From Termitomyces sp. T153 (lineage: Eukaryota; Basidiomycota; Agaricomycetes; Agaricales; Lyophyllaceae): DNA of 64,000 nt. The translations under genes and the position numbers were made by a program. The notes below the pieces were generated by a model. It was not told the origin of the DNA, did not search any database, and worked only from the letters and a program-made list of their open reading frames with translations. The DNA is taken from contig JACKQL020000006.1 of NCBI GenBank assembly GCA_018296165.2, forward strand, positions 496,001-560,000. The letters are read 5' to 3'. This document shows, piece after piece, positions 10,687-22,215 of the stretch (positions are counted from its first letter, which is position 1; each line of letters opens with the position of its first letter).

Positions 10687-11700
10687 TTGAAAGATACTTT
10701 CTTTGTCGAGATACTCAACAAACTCAAGGAGCACCCATGCTTTGTCATTGAGCAGAAGCTCATTCACATGGTAAATGCTGCAGGTGTGAAGGTGCTTTGC
10801 ATACCTTGGGAGAGAGCATTAATCATGATAATACTGGAACAAGCCCATAACATTGTTGAGCACTTTGAATACTAAAAGACACTCAAATATGTGTGTCAAT
10901 CATATTGGTGGCCACAGATGGCCAAGGAAACAAGTCAATTCTGTGTGACATGCAAAGTATGTCACCGTTCAAAGATGTCAAATTAGAAACCAGCAGGGAA
11001 GCTGCATTCACTTTCTGTCCCAGTAAAACATTGGGACTCTATTGGTATGGACTTCTTTAGACCATTTCCTGAATCATGTGGCTTCAACTACCTCTGGGTA
11101 GTTATCTGCTGCATGACTAGTATGGTCCACCTTATTACAGTAAATATGATGATGAAAGCATTGAAACTGTCATGGATCTATGTATTTCAAAGAGATAGTA
11201 CATTTACATGGGTTACCTAGCTTGATTGTGAGTGATTGGGACTCTAAGTTTACTTCCAAATGGTGGAAGGAGCTGCATAAGCTGCTTGGAGCAAAGTTGC
11301 TCATGTTGACTTCATTTCATCCACAGACAGATGGTTAGACAGAGCATGCAAATCAGAACATCATGCAAATATTCCAAGCATTTGTTTGTTCTGATTAGAA
11401 GGACTGGGTGGATTGTATCCTGCTGGTTGAATTTGCAATCAATGTGAGTGTATCTGACTGAAACTATGGGATATGCACTCTTTGAGCTCAACAATGGCTA
11501 CATGCTATCAATGATCAGGGAACTTTGTACTGACAAAGTGATTCATCATGGGATCAAGGACTTCATGCAGAATGTGCTGATGAACTTGTCAACTGCACAT
11601 GATGCAATCATTGAGGTGCATGTCTGAAGGACATGCCATACTAATAATTGCCAGAGCAAGGAGCTGGCAATTGACAAAGGTAGTTTGGTGTATTTATTCA
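10687..11700 (+). pseudogene. Gypsy-A integrase, broken
   Basis: A linker (LKEHPCFVIEQKLIHMV) leads into the HHCC zinc domain around 10840-10985 (HNIVEHFEY, YWWPQMAKETSQFC, CKVCHRSKMS). The catalytic core starts at HWDSIGMDFFRPFPESCGF, where the Asp of MDF would be the first catalytic residue. The remainder, to about 11500, is traceable only by switching frames (ISSTDRWLDRACKSE corresponds to the region around the catalytic Glu). Integrase would insert the cDNA. Density of stops is higher than in the RNase H part. Confidence 0.7.
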
Positions 11701-11876
11701 CCAGGAACTTGACATAGCCCAAAGGATGGGCAAGTAAACTGTGCCCAAAGTGGGTAGGACCATATAAGGTTCTGGAGGCTGAGCCCAGCACATCAAACTA
11801 TGTGCTTGAATTACTAACTGTGTTGCAGGTGCAGTGCATTGTGCTGAAGTTTCATGTGTGGCTGCTTTGACCATAT

Positions 11877-12140
11877 ATGGCAAACAACAATGCACTGTTC
11901 CTGAAATGCACAATGCCTGAACCTTATGATTTTGGCACAGCCAATAACAAAGAATGGTTTGTTGATGACCTTATCAGTCATTGTTGGACACAGTCAGGAC
12001 AGCTTGAATTTGAAGTGCAATGGAGTTTAGGAGACACTACATGGGAGCCCCTGGATAATTGCAAATTGTTTGCAGCAATGGATAGATATTTGGAGCTGCA
12101 GGGCATTAAATACCCTCAACACCTCACATGGCATGTGTAA
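11877..12140 (+). pseudogene. Gypsy-A C-terminal chromodomain-like module
   Basis: An open 87-codon frame runs to a TAA at 12138-12140 and contains EWFVDDLISHCWT, LEFEVQWSLGDTTWEPLDN and ALDRYLELQG-like sequence (AMDRYLELQG). The W-x-L-G-D-x-T-W-E-P-L pattern is the hydrophobic cage and strand of a chromo-like domain found at the end of chromoviral integrases, where it steers integration to marked chromatin. It is upstream-truncated as read, since its frame joins the integrase only across shifts. The open state over the whole module is notable against the broken surroundings. Confidence 0.72.
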
Positions 12141-12149
12141 AGCATATGG

Positions 12150-15026
12150 AGGCCATACTTTGGCTAAGTCCAAATGATGGATTGACAGTATGGTCTTGTG
12201 ACCACAGCAAATGCCAATGTCACATGCTATGTGGCTAGAACTTTGTATGTGTTTGTCTGCCTGGTGGACCTTGCAGATTTTTCTTTCTTCTGTTTTCTCT
12301 GCTTTGACACATCAGTGACATGTGGTATGGAAAGGGAAAATGGCCTCTCAGGGCCCTGCTAAGCCTGGACAGAGCTTACAGAGCTTTGGAAGGGGGAGAA
12401 GATGACCTGCACAAGGTCAAGCAACAATAATTGTGCCAGCAAATTAGCAATATGCAGCCATGGCTTACTCAGGCTGTGAGCAGCTACTTCCATATGAGAT
12501 GCCCCTCCATCCTTGGATGGAGGTGGATTAGAAGGACAAGTGCTACAAGTGCCAAAGGCATGAGGTGTGCCATGATGCTACTATCAGCTGGGGCTGAGCT
12601 GCTGCCAGGCACCAGGGCTGACATATGCATGCACTGTGGGGCCTGTGGTTAGTAGAGAAGTTGTGCCTCAAGCACAGCCCAAGACAGGCACTGGTATGCT
12701 GCTGCAGTGGTTGGAGGCAGCAGGGCAACTAGTGCCCCCCACAGCATTGTTCCTGCGAGACAGCCTTGCAGTTATGGTCATGGAAGGATTGTTCAACCAG
12801 ATTTAGCTCATGAAGAGGCAGTGCATATCAGTGCTGGAGCAGATCAACCATGCTGCAAAGTGCAAACTTCTGAAGAGGTGAGTGTGGAGCCCAAATAGGC
12901 TAGACCACAACCATCATGACCAGTGGAAGTTGCTCAGGCAATAGTACCTGGTGCAGACTGCCCAGTGCTAGCAGTGGTCTCAACCACCTTGACAATGCCT
13001 GCATAGCCTCCAGCTGCACCTATGAGTGCAAGCACATTGGCAATGCCTGTGCATTCTTCAGCTATGCCTATGAAACCTGTATCAATCACTGGATCAGCAG
13101 GACAAGGAGATGGATGAGGTTCTGCTAATGTGGGAGGAGATGGAGTTCATAAATGTGCCCATGCCTGAGGGCACCTCTGGGTTGCAAATGGTAGGTCCCT
13201 CAAACAGGGGACTGGTGACATCAGCCTAGGCCATGGAGGTGTCAGGGCCAGCAAAATCTCATCAAGGGTATAAACTGCCCATTGGTATGACAAAGCTGGA
13301 AGTTGTAGTGTTTCCAGCTAACATTCTGGAGTAGGCAGAGCCCATCCAGATGCTGTTCATGAAGGCCACAATGTTTCTAGCTCTGCCATCTCAGTTCATG
13401 GTAGTCACCCTAACTACTGATCCATGCATGCCTGTACAATACAATGGGTTGGTAGCTACATTCATGGCTGACAAGAGTAAGCAGCAGGCAGTGCCCACAA
13501 TCAATGAGGAGAGTGACTATGGAGAGTCACAGTCAGAAGAGGAAGAGGAGGCAGAGGAGAGCAAAATGCCCATATAGTGCTTCCAGCATGTGCAACAAAA
13601 TAAAAAACTTGCCAAGAAAAAGGCAAACAAGGCCAAGGCCAAGGCTGCTCTTGTGCACAAGGTGCAAAATGACTTCTCAGGCTGCATTTCTGATGGCTTG
13701 GGGGTGAAGGTATGGTGGCTGCTGACTAATACAGTCCTTGTTGGCACTGATGCCAATTGTGCAGTGGCATACAAGTACAGTTCTGGCCAGCCAACCAAAC
13801 TGTCAGGTACAATGGTCTACAAGTTCACATGCTGGGGATTCCCCAGCACTCCCTTCAAGCTCAAGCAGCTCTTCAAGTACTATGCAAATCCACCTTGTTG
13901 TGACCATATTATTATGTATATGCTATGCTGCTCTCTAAACTCCAGGAGTTTGCCTGTTGATGCAACATGTCACTACATGATCGCACAATAAAATTACTAT
14001 GCTTGGACCCTGAGTATAAGCACCTCATCAACTCTATACAAAGTCCAGAGGACCTGAAGCTTGTAGAACAGCATTAGATCCCATTGTACTTCCTGTGCAT
14101 TAAGGACAATAGTTTGTCTGTGCTGTGTGTTATGTGCTTTTCTGATCCAAATATGCCATTTGACCTCAAACAGCTAGCATGCTATGTGCTTATCTTTAGC
14201 AGACCAGGGCTGGGGAATACCTGGAAGAGCATTATGGTTGACTTTGCATACTGCATGCATTGGCAAACCTTATTTGGGTTTGCCCTCTGCTGGGCTCTCT
14301 GCACCAACAGTGCAGGAAAAACTGCCCTGATGAAATGGCTAGCACTCATTATGGTGTGCCCTAGACTGTATTGTGAGGTGATCACCACCTTCAACAAGAT
14401 CTATGAACAGCTGTTTGCAGCCCAGCAAGGGTCCCAACTGACAATTCACCAAGTTCATATACCTGATAATCAGGTATAGAACTTCCCTGATAATGACATG
14501 CTTCATATTTTACTACACAACCATATTCTGCCTGAATGGGTGGACCATGTGTATACTTACAGAATTCCATCAGCTAACAATGTCTTTGGACCTCTTTTGG
14601 AAAATTAACAATGAGCACCTAGAGCACCTTCAGCTATACAGAATGCTGGCTGCAGTCCCTCAGTGGGATGGATGGAGAGAAATCAATGAGGAAGACCACT
14701 ACTACCTCATGTTCAGGCACAACAAAGAGAGCACTGCTGGAATTTTCTCTGAGGCTAAGGGCCTCTATTACAATATTGGAATGGACCCAAATGTGGGTCA
14801 GCTATGGAAGCAAACACTGTCACATGGTACAATGTCCACTCTTGGAGCTGCAACTGACATTGGACTAACCAATTGTGTTATAGTAGATGCTACTGTTGCA
14901 GGGGATCCAATGGCCTCACTGACAACAGAATTGGAGCCTCTCCTCTCCACAATTAATATTGCAACTGGGGAGGGTGCAGAGACAACAGAAGTGGGTGGGG
15001 CACCACCAAGTGAGAAAAAGGGCTAA
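12150..15026 (+). pseudogene. Gypsy-A accessory region of unknown function (Zn-cluster-like start, basic middle, conserved tail)
   Basis: About 2.9 kb lies between the chromodomain stop and the point where Gypsy-2 inserted, on the same strand as pol. No known retroelement domain fits. Visible pieces: a cysteine-rich stretch near 12535-12660 (CYKCQRHEVC, then in another frame ICMHCGAC); an acidic run ending ESQSEEEEEAEESK near 13570; a Lys/Ala-rich run (KKLAKKKANKAKAKAA) from 13590 continuing 133 codons; and open frames at 14084-14479 and 14493-15026, the last ending in a Thr/Glu-rich tail. The pieces look like one large protein broken by point changes, possibly a captured or accessory gene. 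Function is unknown. Confidence 0.45.
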
Positions 15027-15206
15027 AAAGCCCTCACTTGTTGTATATTTTCTAGGTAATGTCAAGTTGTTAACTTAAACTGATTTACTGACAAGCTTGT
15101 GTGCTTTACAGCACATTTTTTATTGTATTGTACTATAGACTGTCCAAAATACATGGCATGCTTCATGCCATTTCTTGCCTATGTGCTGCACTGACAGTGC
15201 ACTTAA

Positions 15207-15574
15207 TGTCAGGAGACTTCCATTTCCAACCTCCATAGCTTGTTCCAGAACCTCTGCAGCTTGCTTGATATCTCCAGGGCTTGTTCCAGACCCCCAGATA
15301 TCTCTGGAGACCTGCAGGACTTTCCATATTACCTCATTGATCACTTCCCTAGAATTAGGAGTAGCTCTGGTCTTTTGTATAGCCATTCCCATGCCTCTTC
15401 TGCCTGCTGATGTGCTACACTGAGCAGCAGGGATTCTTAGACTTGTTCTCTTTGGATTCCCCTCTGCTAGGTGATTAGTGACTGTTGTATCATTGTCTAC
15501 TTGCTAATATACTTTGGATTCCCCTCTGCTAGCTGTGTGACTCTGAGCCACTGCTCCCAGAGGTTTCCCTTACA
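15207..15574 (+). repeat. Gypsy-2 5' LTR
   Basis: It matches 21843-22210 along its full length with scattered transitions. It carries AGACTTGTTCT at 15439-15449, complementary to the presumed primer site just inside the element. Confidence 0.92.
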
Positions 15575-15576
15575 GC

Positions 15577-15585
15577 AGAACAAGT
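15577..15585 (+). promoter_or_regulatory. putative self-primer binding site of Gypsy-2
   Basis: Two bases after the LTR lies AGAACAAGT, the reverse complement of part of AGACTTGTTCT within the LTR (15439-15449). In the sister copy Gypsy-3 the match is a full 11 nt. Tf1/sushi elements prime minus-strand DNA with the first 11 nt of their own RNA rather than with a tRNA, and the arrangement here is the same. Inference. Confidence 0.5.
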
Positions 15586-15674
15586 GTCCAGAAACTGGTC
15601 TGGAAGCTCCTCATAGCCACAAGAAACCTCTAAGCCTTTATTTGTTGCTTCTCCACCAGGAATTAGCATCACAA

Positions 15675-16700
15675 AACTCTATGTCACAGCTTGCCAACTC
15701 AAACACTCTCTTGGAGGCTCTGGCTCTGCAGGACAAAGCCTGGAACTGCCTGCTACACCTAGAAAACTAGGTGCAACTGATGCAATCATCTTTCACCCAC
15801 TATACAACCAAATTCTCCACCCTCCTTCAAACCACAGATCATATCTCCCAATCACTCCAGGTGCTGCTTGAGCACCTACCCTCTATCTCTGCACCTCTCC
15901 TGGCTGCAGAACCAACCCTGACTGCCCTTGTACTTGCTTCTGCAGCTCTACTGACCCTACAATCATGGATTCTGTGCCCTGCACTCCCAGACACATACAA
16001 TGGTGCTTGTTCTGGTAGGGAACATTTCCTCCAGTCCTGCCTCACTAGCATCCGTCTTAGTAGGGATGCCTTTGACTCTGACACACTAGAGATAGCCTGG
16101 GTACTATCATACATAAAGATCAGATGTGCCTCCACTTATGCATTGCAAGTTTTCCAGTGCTCTGGAGGTGTTGGAAGTTTTCTAGACTGAGCCACCTTCA
16201 AGAAGGACTTCTGGGTGGAGTTTTTCCTGCTCAACCCTGCCAAAACTGCTGCCTTGACACTATGTGACAGGGAGCAATATGGACAAGAAAAGCAAATGCT
16301 GGATGAGTACATTGACTTCTTCCAGGTGCTGGTTGAGCAAGCCACCTACTCCAATGGCCTTCAGCTATGCCTCATGTTTCAGGATGGCCTGCACTCCACA
16401 CTGGTAGAACACATTAACAACCTCACAGAGGGCCACTTGGATGACAAGAGGATTGCTTCATGGTAGGAGGTAGCCTGGGATTAATGGCAGCTTATGAAGA
16501 TTTGAAAGGAGCTCCACCATATGCATCCCATGCAGCACCCCACACTGGTCACCAGCCTCCAGTACCCTGTGCCTGCTTGCTCAATGCCTGCCCCTATTCT
16601 GGCCATTACCATGCCATGCCCCTTGCCACTGGGCATCCTCATGGATGTGGATGCAGCCTGACAGCTCTGCACTGCACTGCTACTATGCTGGAGATGTTAG
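15675..16700 (+). pseudogene. Gypsy-2 gag, broken
   Basis: Starts near 15681 (MSQLANSNTLLEALALQDKA), in the same frame as the gag of Gypsy-3, whose corresponding protein is uninterrupted over 277 codons. The capsid-like core has FLQSCLTSIRLSRDAFDSD, IAWVLSYIKI, then ATFKKDFWVEFF and a helix-rich stretch ending CLMFQDGLHSTLVEHINNL. Stops appear after LLHLEN, at SFLD and at IASW. A zinc-knuckle remnant is visible only faintly near 16690-16720. Gag would build the cytoplasmic particle. Confidence 0.8.
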
Positions 16701-17149
16701 AAACCTGAGCACTTCACACAACACTGCATTTTGGGTCTGAAGGTATGCTACCTCTCTATAGCAGAGTAGGAGGAACTCCTTCTGCAACTGTTGGCTGCAA
16801 AGGACATTGCTGGAGCTCTGTTGCCAGACAAGTAAATGCAAGAGTTGACCCTGAAGGAGATCAGTGCTTGCATGTCACCCCTGGAACTGGAGGAGGATTT
16901 TTAGTCAAGCAATGGATGAGGTGTATGCCTCCATCACCAGGTACTAACAAGTTCTCATCTTTGTTGCTAGAAAATAAAATTGCCTTTTCCAATGCCCCTC
17001 ATTCTAAGACAGAAGAACCTCAACATCCCCCTCCAGACATACAAATACTAACTCCAGAGCCCCAGCTAAGTCTTTCAATGCCAGCTAGGATCCACTAGTG
17101 CCACTCCACCTGGGCATGCTGAATGCTCCAACAGTACATGGTAGCTTCA

Positions 17150-17580
17150 AGCCCATTTGCCAACTCACTGTGCCTTGATGTGGAAATTGAGACCATGGAC
17201 ATTCAGCAAGCTCATAGAATCACTGCTCTTCTAGATAGTAGAGCAACAGATCTATTCTTGGACTCAGAGTTCATCTAGTGCCATGGCCTGACCATGCAGC
17301 CACTTCCCAAGCCCATTCTAGTCTTCAACATTGATGGAATGCCCAACAAAGCAGGTGCTATCAGCTCCATGGTCAACATTGTCCTCCACTATTGAAATCA
17401 TGCAGAGTGTGCAGTATTTGCCATCACTAGTTTGGGTGAGCAGAACATGATCCTTGGTTTCACATGGCTTCAGAAGCACAACTCCAAGGTAGATTGGGCC
17501 AGAGGCAAGGTAATGATGAGCTGGTGCCCTCAGAACAGAGGCCAAGAAAGAATGCCAGGCTTAAGTCTAAGAGTGCATGG
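17150..17580 (+). pseudogene. Gypsy-2 aspartic protease, broken
   Basis: Translated across a frame, the core reads RITALLDSRATDLFLDSEFI around 17219-17278, the position of the D-S/T-G active site, here with Arg in place of Gly (GGA/CGA-type change). The strand and flap region follows (GMPNKAGAISSMVNI) and then LGEQNMILGFTWLQKHN near 17435-17480, the ILG-xxWL motif typical of retroviral-type proteases. A stop interrupts it after the first strand. The enzyme would cleave the polyprotein. Confidence 0.72.
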
Positions 17581-17929
17581 CCATCTGTGTGCCATGCTGG
17601 CCCTTTCCCCTTTGCTGACTAGACTTCCTGGATCCCCTGCCCCTGGTGTTTCTCCGTAGAGAGACCCTCTACAAGGACAACCAGAGTAGTGGCAGAGCCC
17701 TGGAGGAGAAACATGGAGAGGAGTTTGGAGGCATACTTGATCCAGAGTTCCCTGACAAAGCAGTAGAGGTGGAGGATAGGATTTATGCTACTACTTTACA
17801 TTTGCTGCTCTCTATTGCAGAGATTTGGGCTAGCCAGACCACATCCCAGTTACTGGCCCAGGTGTTTGCTGCTAACTCCATGCCCTGAGAGTTCTGGGAC
17901 ATTGAACCTTCTTATTTTCATGCATTTGA

Positions 17930-19330
17930 GGATGTGTTGTCCAAGACCTCATTTGACTTGCTCCCAGAGTGCAAGCAGTGGGACCATACTATTGAATTAC
18001 TGCCTGACTCCACACCCTCCAGCTGTAAGGTCTACTTGCTGGTGCTCAAGGAGCAGGACAAACTTGACACCTTTCTGCAAGGAGACCTAAACTCTAGTTG
18101 CATATGCCCCTCCAAATTTCTGATGGCTTCTCCAGTCTTCTTTATCAAGAAGAAAGACAGCTCACTCTGACTGGTTCAGGCTTACTGGGTTCTCAATACC
18201 ATGACCATGAAGAACTGCTACTCCCTCCTCCTCATCTCTGAGCTCATCAGCAACCTCTGGGGTGCATAGTACTTCACCAAACTGGATGTCCAGTGAGGCT
18301 ACAACAATGTGCACATTCAGGAGGGAGACAAGTAGAAGGCTGCCTTCCAAACCAACCAGGGATCGTTCAAACCTCTTGTTATATTCTTTGAACTCACCAA
18401 TAGCCTGGCCACCTTCCAGACAATAATGAACAACATCTTCCAAGATTTCATTGCTGAAGGCATAGTGTGCATGTACCTCAATGGCATCCTCATCTACACT
18501 AAAATGCTAGAAGAGCACTGTCAATCACATGCCTTGCCTTGGAACATCTCTGCCAGCACCAGCTCTACTTCAAAGTAGAGCAGTGGGAGTTTGAGCAGAC
18601 TCAGATTGAGTATCTAGGCCTGATTATCTTATATGGAGTGGCAGAGATGGACTTAGTGAAGGTAGTAGGCATTGCAGAATGGCTGGAGCCCAAGAACAAG
18701 AAGGAGGTGCAGGCCTTTCTAAGCTTTGCAAACTTCTACCAGAGGTTCATCCAGGACTTCTCACATCACACCTGCCCACTATTTGACCTTAATGGGAAGG
18801 ATGTCACATGGAGCTGGGGACCTCTGGAGCAGATGGCTTTTAGTGCTCTCAAGCACACAGTTACCTCTGGACCCATTCTCCTCTTCCTGGACCACAACTC
18901 TCCCTTCCAAGGTAAAGCCAACAGCTCCAACTTTGCCACTGGGGCAGTTCTCTTGCAACAGTCCCCAGAAGATAGGAAGTGGCATCCAGTGGCCTTCTAC
19001 TCCAAGAGCCTAAATGTGGTAGAGCATAACTACAAGATCCATGATAAGGAAATGCTGGCCATCATCTGGTCATTTGAGGAATGGCAGCATTTCTTAGAAG
19101 GGGCATGGCACAAGTTTGAGGTCTGAACAGATCACAAGAACCTTGAGTACTTTTGGACAGCCAAGAAACTCAACCACTAACAAGCCCAATGGTCCCTCTA
19201 TCTAGCCAACTTTGGCTCTTGCTGCACTACAAGCCCAGCCAGAGTATGGGAAAACTAGATGCCCTGTCCCAGAGAGCAGATCATGGCATTGGAGGGGAGG
19301 ACAATAGCAATATTGTGCTCCTCCAGCCCA
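17930..19330 (+). pseudogene. Gypsy-2 reverse transcriptase and RNase H, broken
   Basis: The RT N-terminus reads ECKQWDHTIELLPDS then SPVFFIKKKDSSL (about 17955-18165). The palm is scattered over frames (FTKLDVQ, GYNNVHIQEGDK). The active-site box is MYLNGILIYTK near 18474, where YLDD is expected, so both catalytic Asp are gone. The thumb follows (LGLIILYGVAEMDLVKV, LSFANFYQRFIQDFSHH). RNase H occupies about 18860-19126 (ATGAVLLQQSPEDRKWHPVA, YKIHDKEMLAIIWSFEEWQ). The stretch 18539-19126 remains open for 195 codons, much longer than its surroundings. The MITE is inserted after the RNase H linker. Confidence 0.85.
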
Positions 19331-19446
19331 AATTGTTTGTAATCTAAGCCATGGAAGGTCTAGCCATCAAGGGTGCAGAGGTAGACATTCTCTAGGACAT
19401 CTGGCAAGGCAACTGGGATGGTCAGCAGGAGGAACTTGTTGCTCAG

Positions 19447-20334
19447 CACTGCTGGCAGCCAGACCTGTTTTCTTGGGGAAAAGTGATCAGGAAACCTGTT
19501 ACCCAGTTTCTGAACAAATCTTCTCTAGCAAACATTCAACCAGTTTCTTTTGGAAAAAATTAGGCAATTAAAATCATATTTCCCAACCATTTCCAGAGTC
19601 AGAATGATCTTTTTTTCAACCCTCTTTCTAAGAGGAAACATAATAGAAAACTTCCTAATATATCCTATGAGGTTTCTGTGAGATAAAAAAGAAATTTGTC
19701 CCTTAGAAACATGGATGAAAAACTTTGAATGTCTTTTTGTATGTTTCTTGTGTAAAAATAACTTCTTTCCCTCTTAAGAACAGTAAAGGAAATCTGAAGA
19801 ATATTTTCAATGGAAACTATAGCAAAGTTATATCTTCCAAGCTTCTAAGCAAAGAAACACAGATCAACCTCAATATTGAGTAGCTCAGGGAGTCAATTAT
19901 CAAGTCCATGTTGACTTGGAGTTGATATCAGCATTGGCTCAAGAGAGTAAACTTATATAATATTTTTTTGTGTAAAAGTTTCTGTAGGAAATGGGTCTCA
20001 GGTTTGCAGATAAAAGGGTATATTTTTCTAAGAGAAATATAAAGAAAAATAGTTTAAAGTTTTCCATCTTTGTTTCTGAGGGAAAGTGTTTTTTCTTATC
20101 TTTCAGAGACTCCAAAGTCAGGATTACTAAGTTTTTCATAATGTTTCCTCTAGAAGAAGGGTCAGAAAAGGTATCATTCTGATGTTGGAAACAGTTGGGA
20201 AATATGATTTTAATTGCATAATTTTTTCCAAAAGAAACTGGTTGAATGTTTGCTAGGGAAAATTTGTTCAGAAACTGGGTGACAGGTTTCCTGATCACTT
20301 TTCCCCAAGGAAACAGGTTCAGCTGCCAGCAGTG
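19447..20334. mobile_element. 888-bp MITE with CACTG termini, inside Gypsy-2
   Basis: It starts CACTGCTGGCAG and ends CTGCCAGCAGTG, with TSD CAG at 19444-19446 and 20335-20337. The inverted repeats extend about 200 bp or more (for example GGAAACCTGTTACCCAGTTT against its complement near 20285). The interior is AT- and TTTC-rich and codes for nothing recognisable. A CACTR-type end with a 3-bp target duplication is the pattern of the CACTA (EnSpm) superfamily. It interrupts the Gypsy-2 frame ELVxQ-AA that is continuous in Gypsy-3. A shorter relative is at 26341-26543. Confidence 0.85.
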
Positions 20335-20337
20335 CAG

Positions 20338-21340
20338 GCAGCCAGGGCACTGAAATCAGGACATACTACTGGTGCCAAATCAGTCTGCATGGACAAATGG
20401 GCCCTCCAGGATGGGATCTTGACTTTCTGGGATTGTATCTATGTGCCCAACATTCCAGAGCTCTGCCAGAGGATTGTAGAGCAACACCATGACTCCTGGA
20501 TTGCTGAGCACCCTGAACAATGGAAAACACTGGAGCTAGTTTCATGGAATTACTGGTGGCCCCAGATGTCCTGGTATATTGGGTCCTACACTAGTACATG
20601 TGATCTCTGTCTCCAGATCAAGCCTCAGCACTACCTCTCCTCTGGACAGCTACACCCTCTACCTGTCCCCATGGAGCAATGGAGTGTCACCTCCATGGAC
20701 TTCATTGTAGAACTCCCTGATATTCACAGTTACAATGCTATCATGGTAGTAGTGGACCTGTATAGCAAGCAAGTGCACTTCATTCCAACTCACACCACCT
20801 GCTCTGCCATGGGTGCTGCAAACCTGTACTGGAGGAATGTCTGAAAGCTCCACAGCCTCTCTGATGCTTACATCTCTGATCAGAGCCTACAGTTTGTAGT
20901 GGACTTCACCAGGGAACTCTGCCAACTACTTGGTGTGAAGCTCTACACCTCTACCACCTACCACCCACAGTCTGACAGCCAGACCAAATATGTAAACCAG
21001 GAGTTGGAGCAGTACCTCCATCTCTCCTGCAATGAGTGCCAGGATGATTGGGATAAATTCCTCTCTGACACTGAGTTCCAGTACAACAACCACATTCATA
21101 CATCCACCCAAGTCTCCCCCTTCTTCCTTGACACTAGACAGTGCCTATGCATGGGCTTTGAACTTCAGGCCTGGCCCTCAGAGAATGAAGCAGTAAACAA
21201 GTTCATGGACTAGATGAAGAGGTTACAGGAGGAGGCCCAAGCAGCTCTCATGAAGGCAAAGGATGACATGGTGCAATACTATGACTATGGAAGGACCCTG
21301 GCACCAAAATACCAGCCCAGAGATTGAGTCTACCTGGATG
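20338..21340 (+). pseudogene. Gypsy-2 integrase, broken
   Basis: The linker (ALQDGILTFWDCIYVPN) precedes the HHCC domain (IVEQHHDSWIAEHPEQW, NYWWPQMSWYIGSYTSTC, CLQIKP) at about 20400-20630. The core has VTSMDFIVELPDIHSYNAIM (first Asp), LYSKQVHFIPTHTTCSA, ISDQSLQFVVDF (second Asp, with Gln where Arg is usual) and YHPQSDSQTKYVNQELEQYL near 20960-21010, where the catalytic Glu of QTE is now Lys. Stops occur after WRNV and at FMD. This copy would be catalytically dead from the E-to-K change alone. Confidence 0.85.
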
Positions 21341-21369
21341 CTTCTGATATTACAACTACCTGACCATCA

Positions 21370-21755
21370 AAAAAGCTCTTGTACCATCAGTTAGGATCTT
21401 TTATAGTGGAACAACAGGTAGGACTCCTAGCTTACCAACTCTGGCTCCCCATGGGAATGCATCAGCTCTATCCAGTGTCTTACATGGTCAAGTTGTCTCT
21501 AGCCCCAAAGGACCCTATTCCAGGGCAATGTCTGCCACCCCTGCCACCTCCAGTGGTGGTCAACAACAATGAGGAGTATGAGATGGAGGAGATCCTAGAT
21601 AATCATCTATTCCAGCAACAGTTACAATACAAGGTGAAGTGGAAGGGTTATGAAATTGAGGATATCTCTTAGGAACCATGAGAAAATGTGCATGCCCTGG
21701 GGCTTATCAGAGAGTTCCATCAGAAGCACCCAGATGCACCATGTGCCATCTAAGG
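21370..21755 (+). pseudogene. Gypsy-2 integrase tail with chromodomain, broken
   Basis: A GPY/F-type linker (YHQLGSFIVEQQVGLLAYQL, then MHQLYPVSYMVKLSLAP) leads to a chromodomain: YEMEEILDNHLFQQQLQYKV, KWKGYEIEDIS, stop, EP, then HALGLIREFHQKHPDAPC and a stop near 21752. The aromatic cage Trp of the W-E-P motif is now a TAG stop. In chromoviruses this domain binds modified histone H3 and guides insertion into heterochromatin. The PPT and 3' LTR begin about 90 bp later. Confidence 0.82.
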
Positions 21756-21842
21756 AATCTACCCTTTCTCACCAGTAGACTAAGCAATCCAGAACTTTCT
21801 CTACCTTGCACATTGAGATGCCACATGCTAGAGGGGGGGTGA

Positions 21843-22210
21843 TGTCAAGGGACTTCCATTTCTGACCTCTGCAGCTTGTTCCAGTGCCTCTGTAGCTTGC
21901 TTAATGTCTCCAGGGCTTGTTCAAGGCCCCCAGAGATCTCTGGAGACCTGCAGGACTTTTCATATTACCTCATTGATCACTTTTCTAGGGTTAGAAGTAG
22001 CTCCAGTCTTCTGTATAGCTGTTCCCACACTTCTGCTGCCTGCTGATGTGCTGCACTGAGCAGCAGGGATCCTTAGACTTGTTCTCTTTGGATTCTCTTC
22101 TGCTAGGTGATTAGTTACTGTTGTATCATTGTCTACTTGCTAATATACTTTGGATTCCCCTCTGCTAGCTATGTGACTCTGAGCCACTGCTCCTGGAGGT
22201 TGCCCTTACA
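21843..22210 (+). repeat. Gypsy-2 3' LTR
   Basis: Starts TGTCAAGGGACTTCC and ends GCCCTTACA, preceded by a G-rich polypurine tract and followed by the CTTAA duplication. Confidence 0.92.
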
Positions 22211-22215
22211 CTTAA

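Larger units (their letters stand above)
15207..22210 (+). mobile_element. Gypsy-2, chromoviral Ty3/Gypsy LTR retrotransposon with MITE inside
   Basis: Two 368-bp LTRs (15207-15574 and 21843-22210) start TGTCA and end TTACA. Perfect 5-bp target duplications CTTAA lie at 15202-15206 and 22211-22215. A purine tract (GAGGGGGGGTGA) precedes the 3' LTR. Without the MITE at 19447-20334 it is about 6.1 kb. Gag, protease, RT, RNase H, integrase and chromodomain follow in order, all carrying stops. Confidence 0.93.

Noticed and set aside
12535..12660. Confident Zn2Cys6 call in Gypsy-A
   Set aside because: The first half has C-x2-C-x5-C spacing and the second half is in another frame; kept only as a Cys-rich resemblance.
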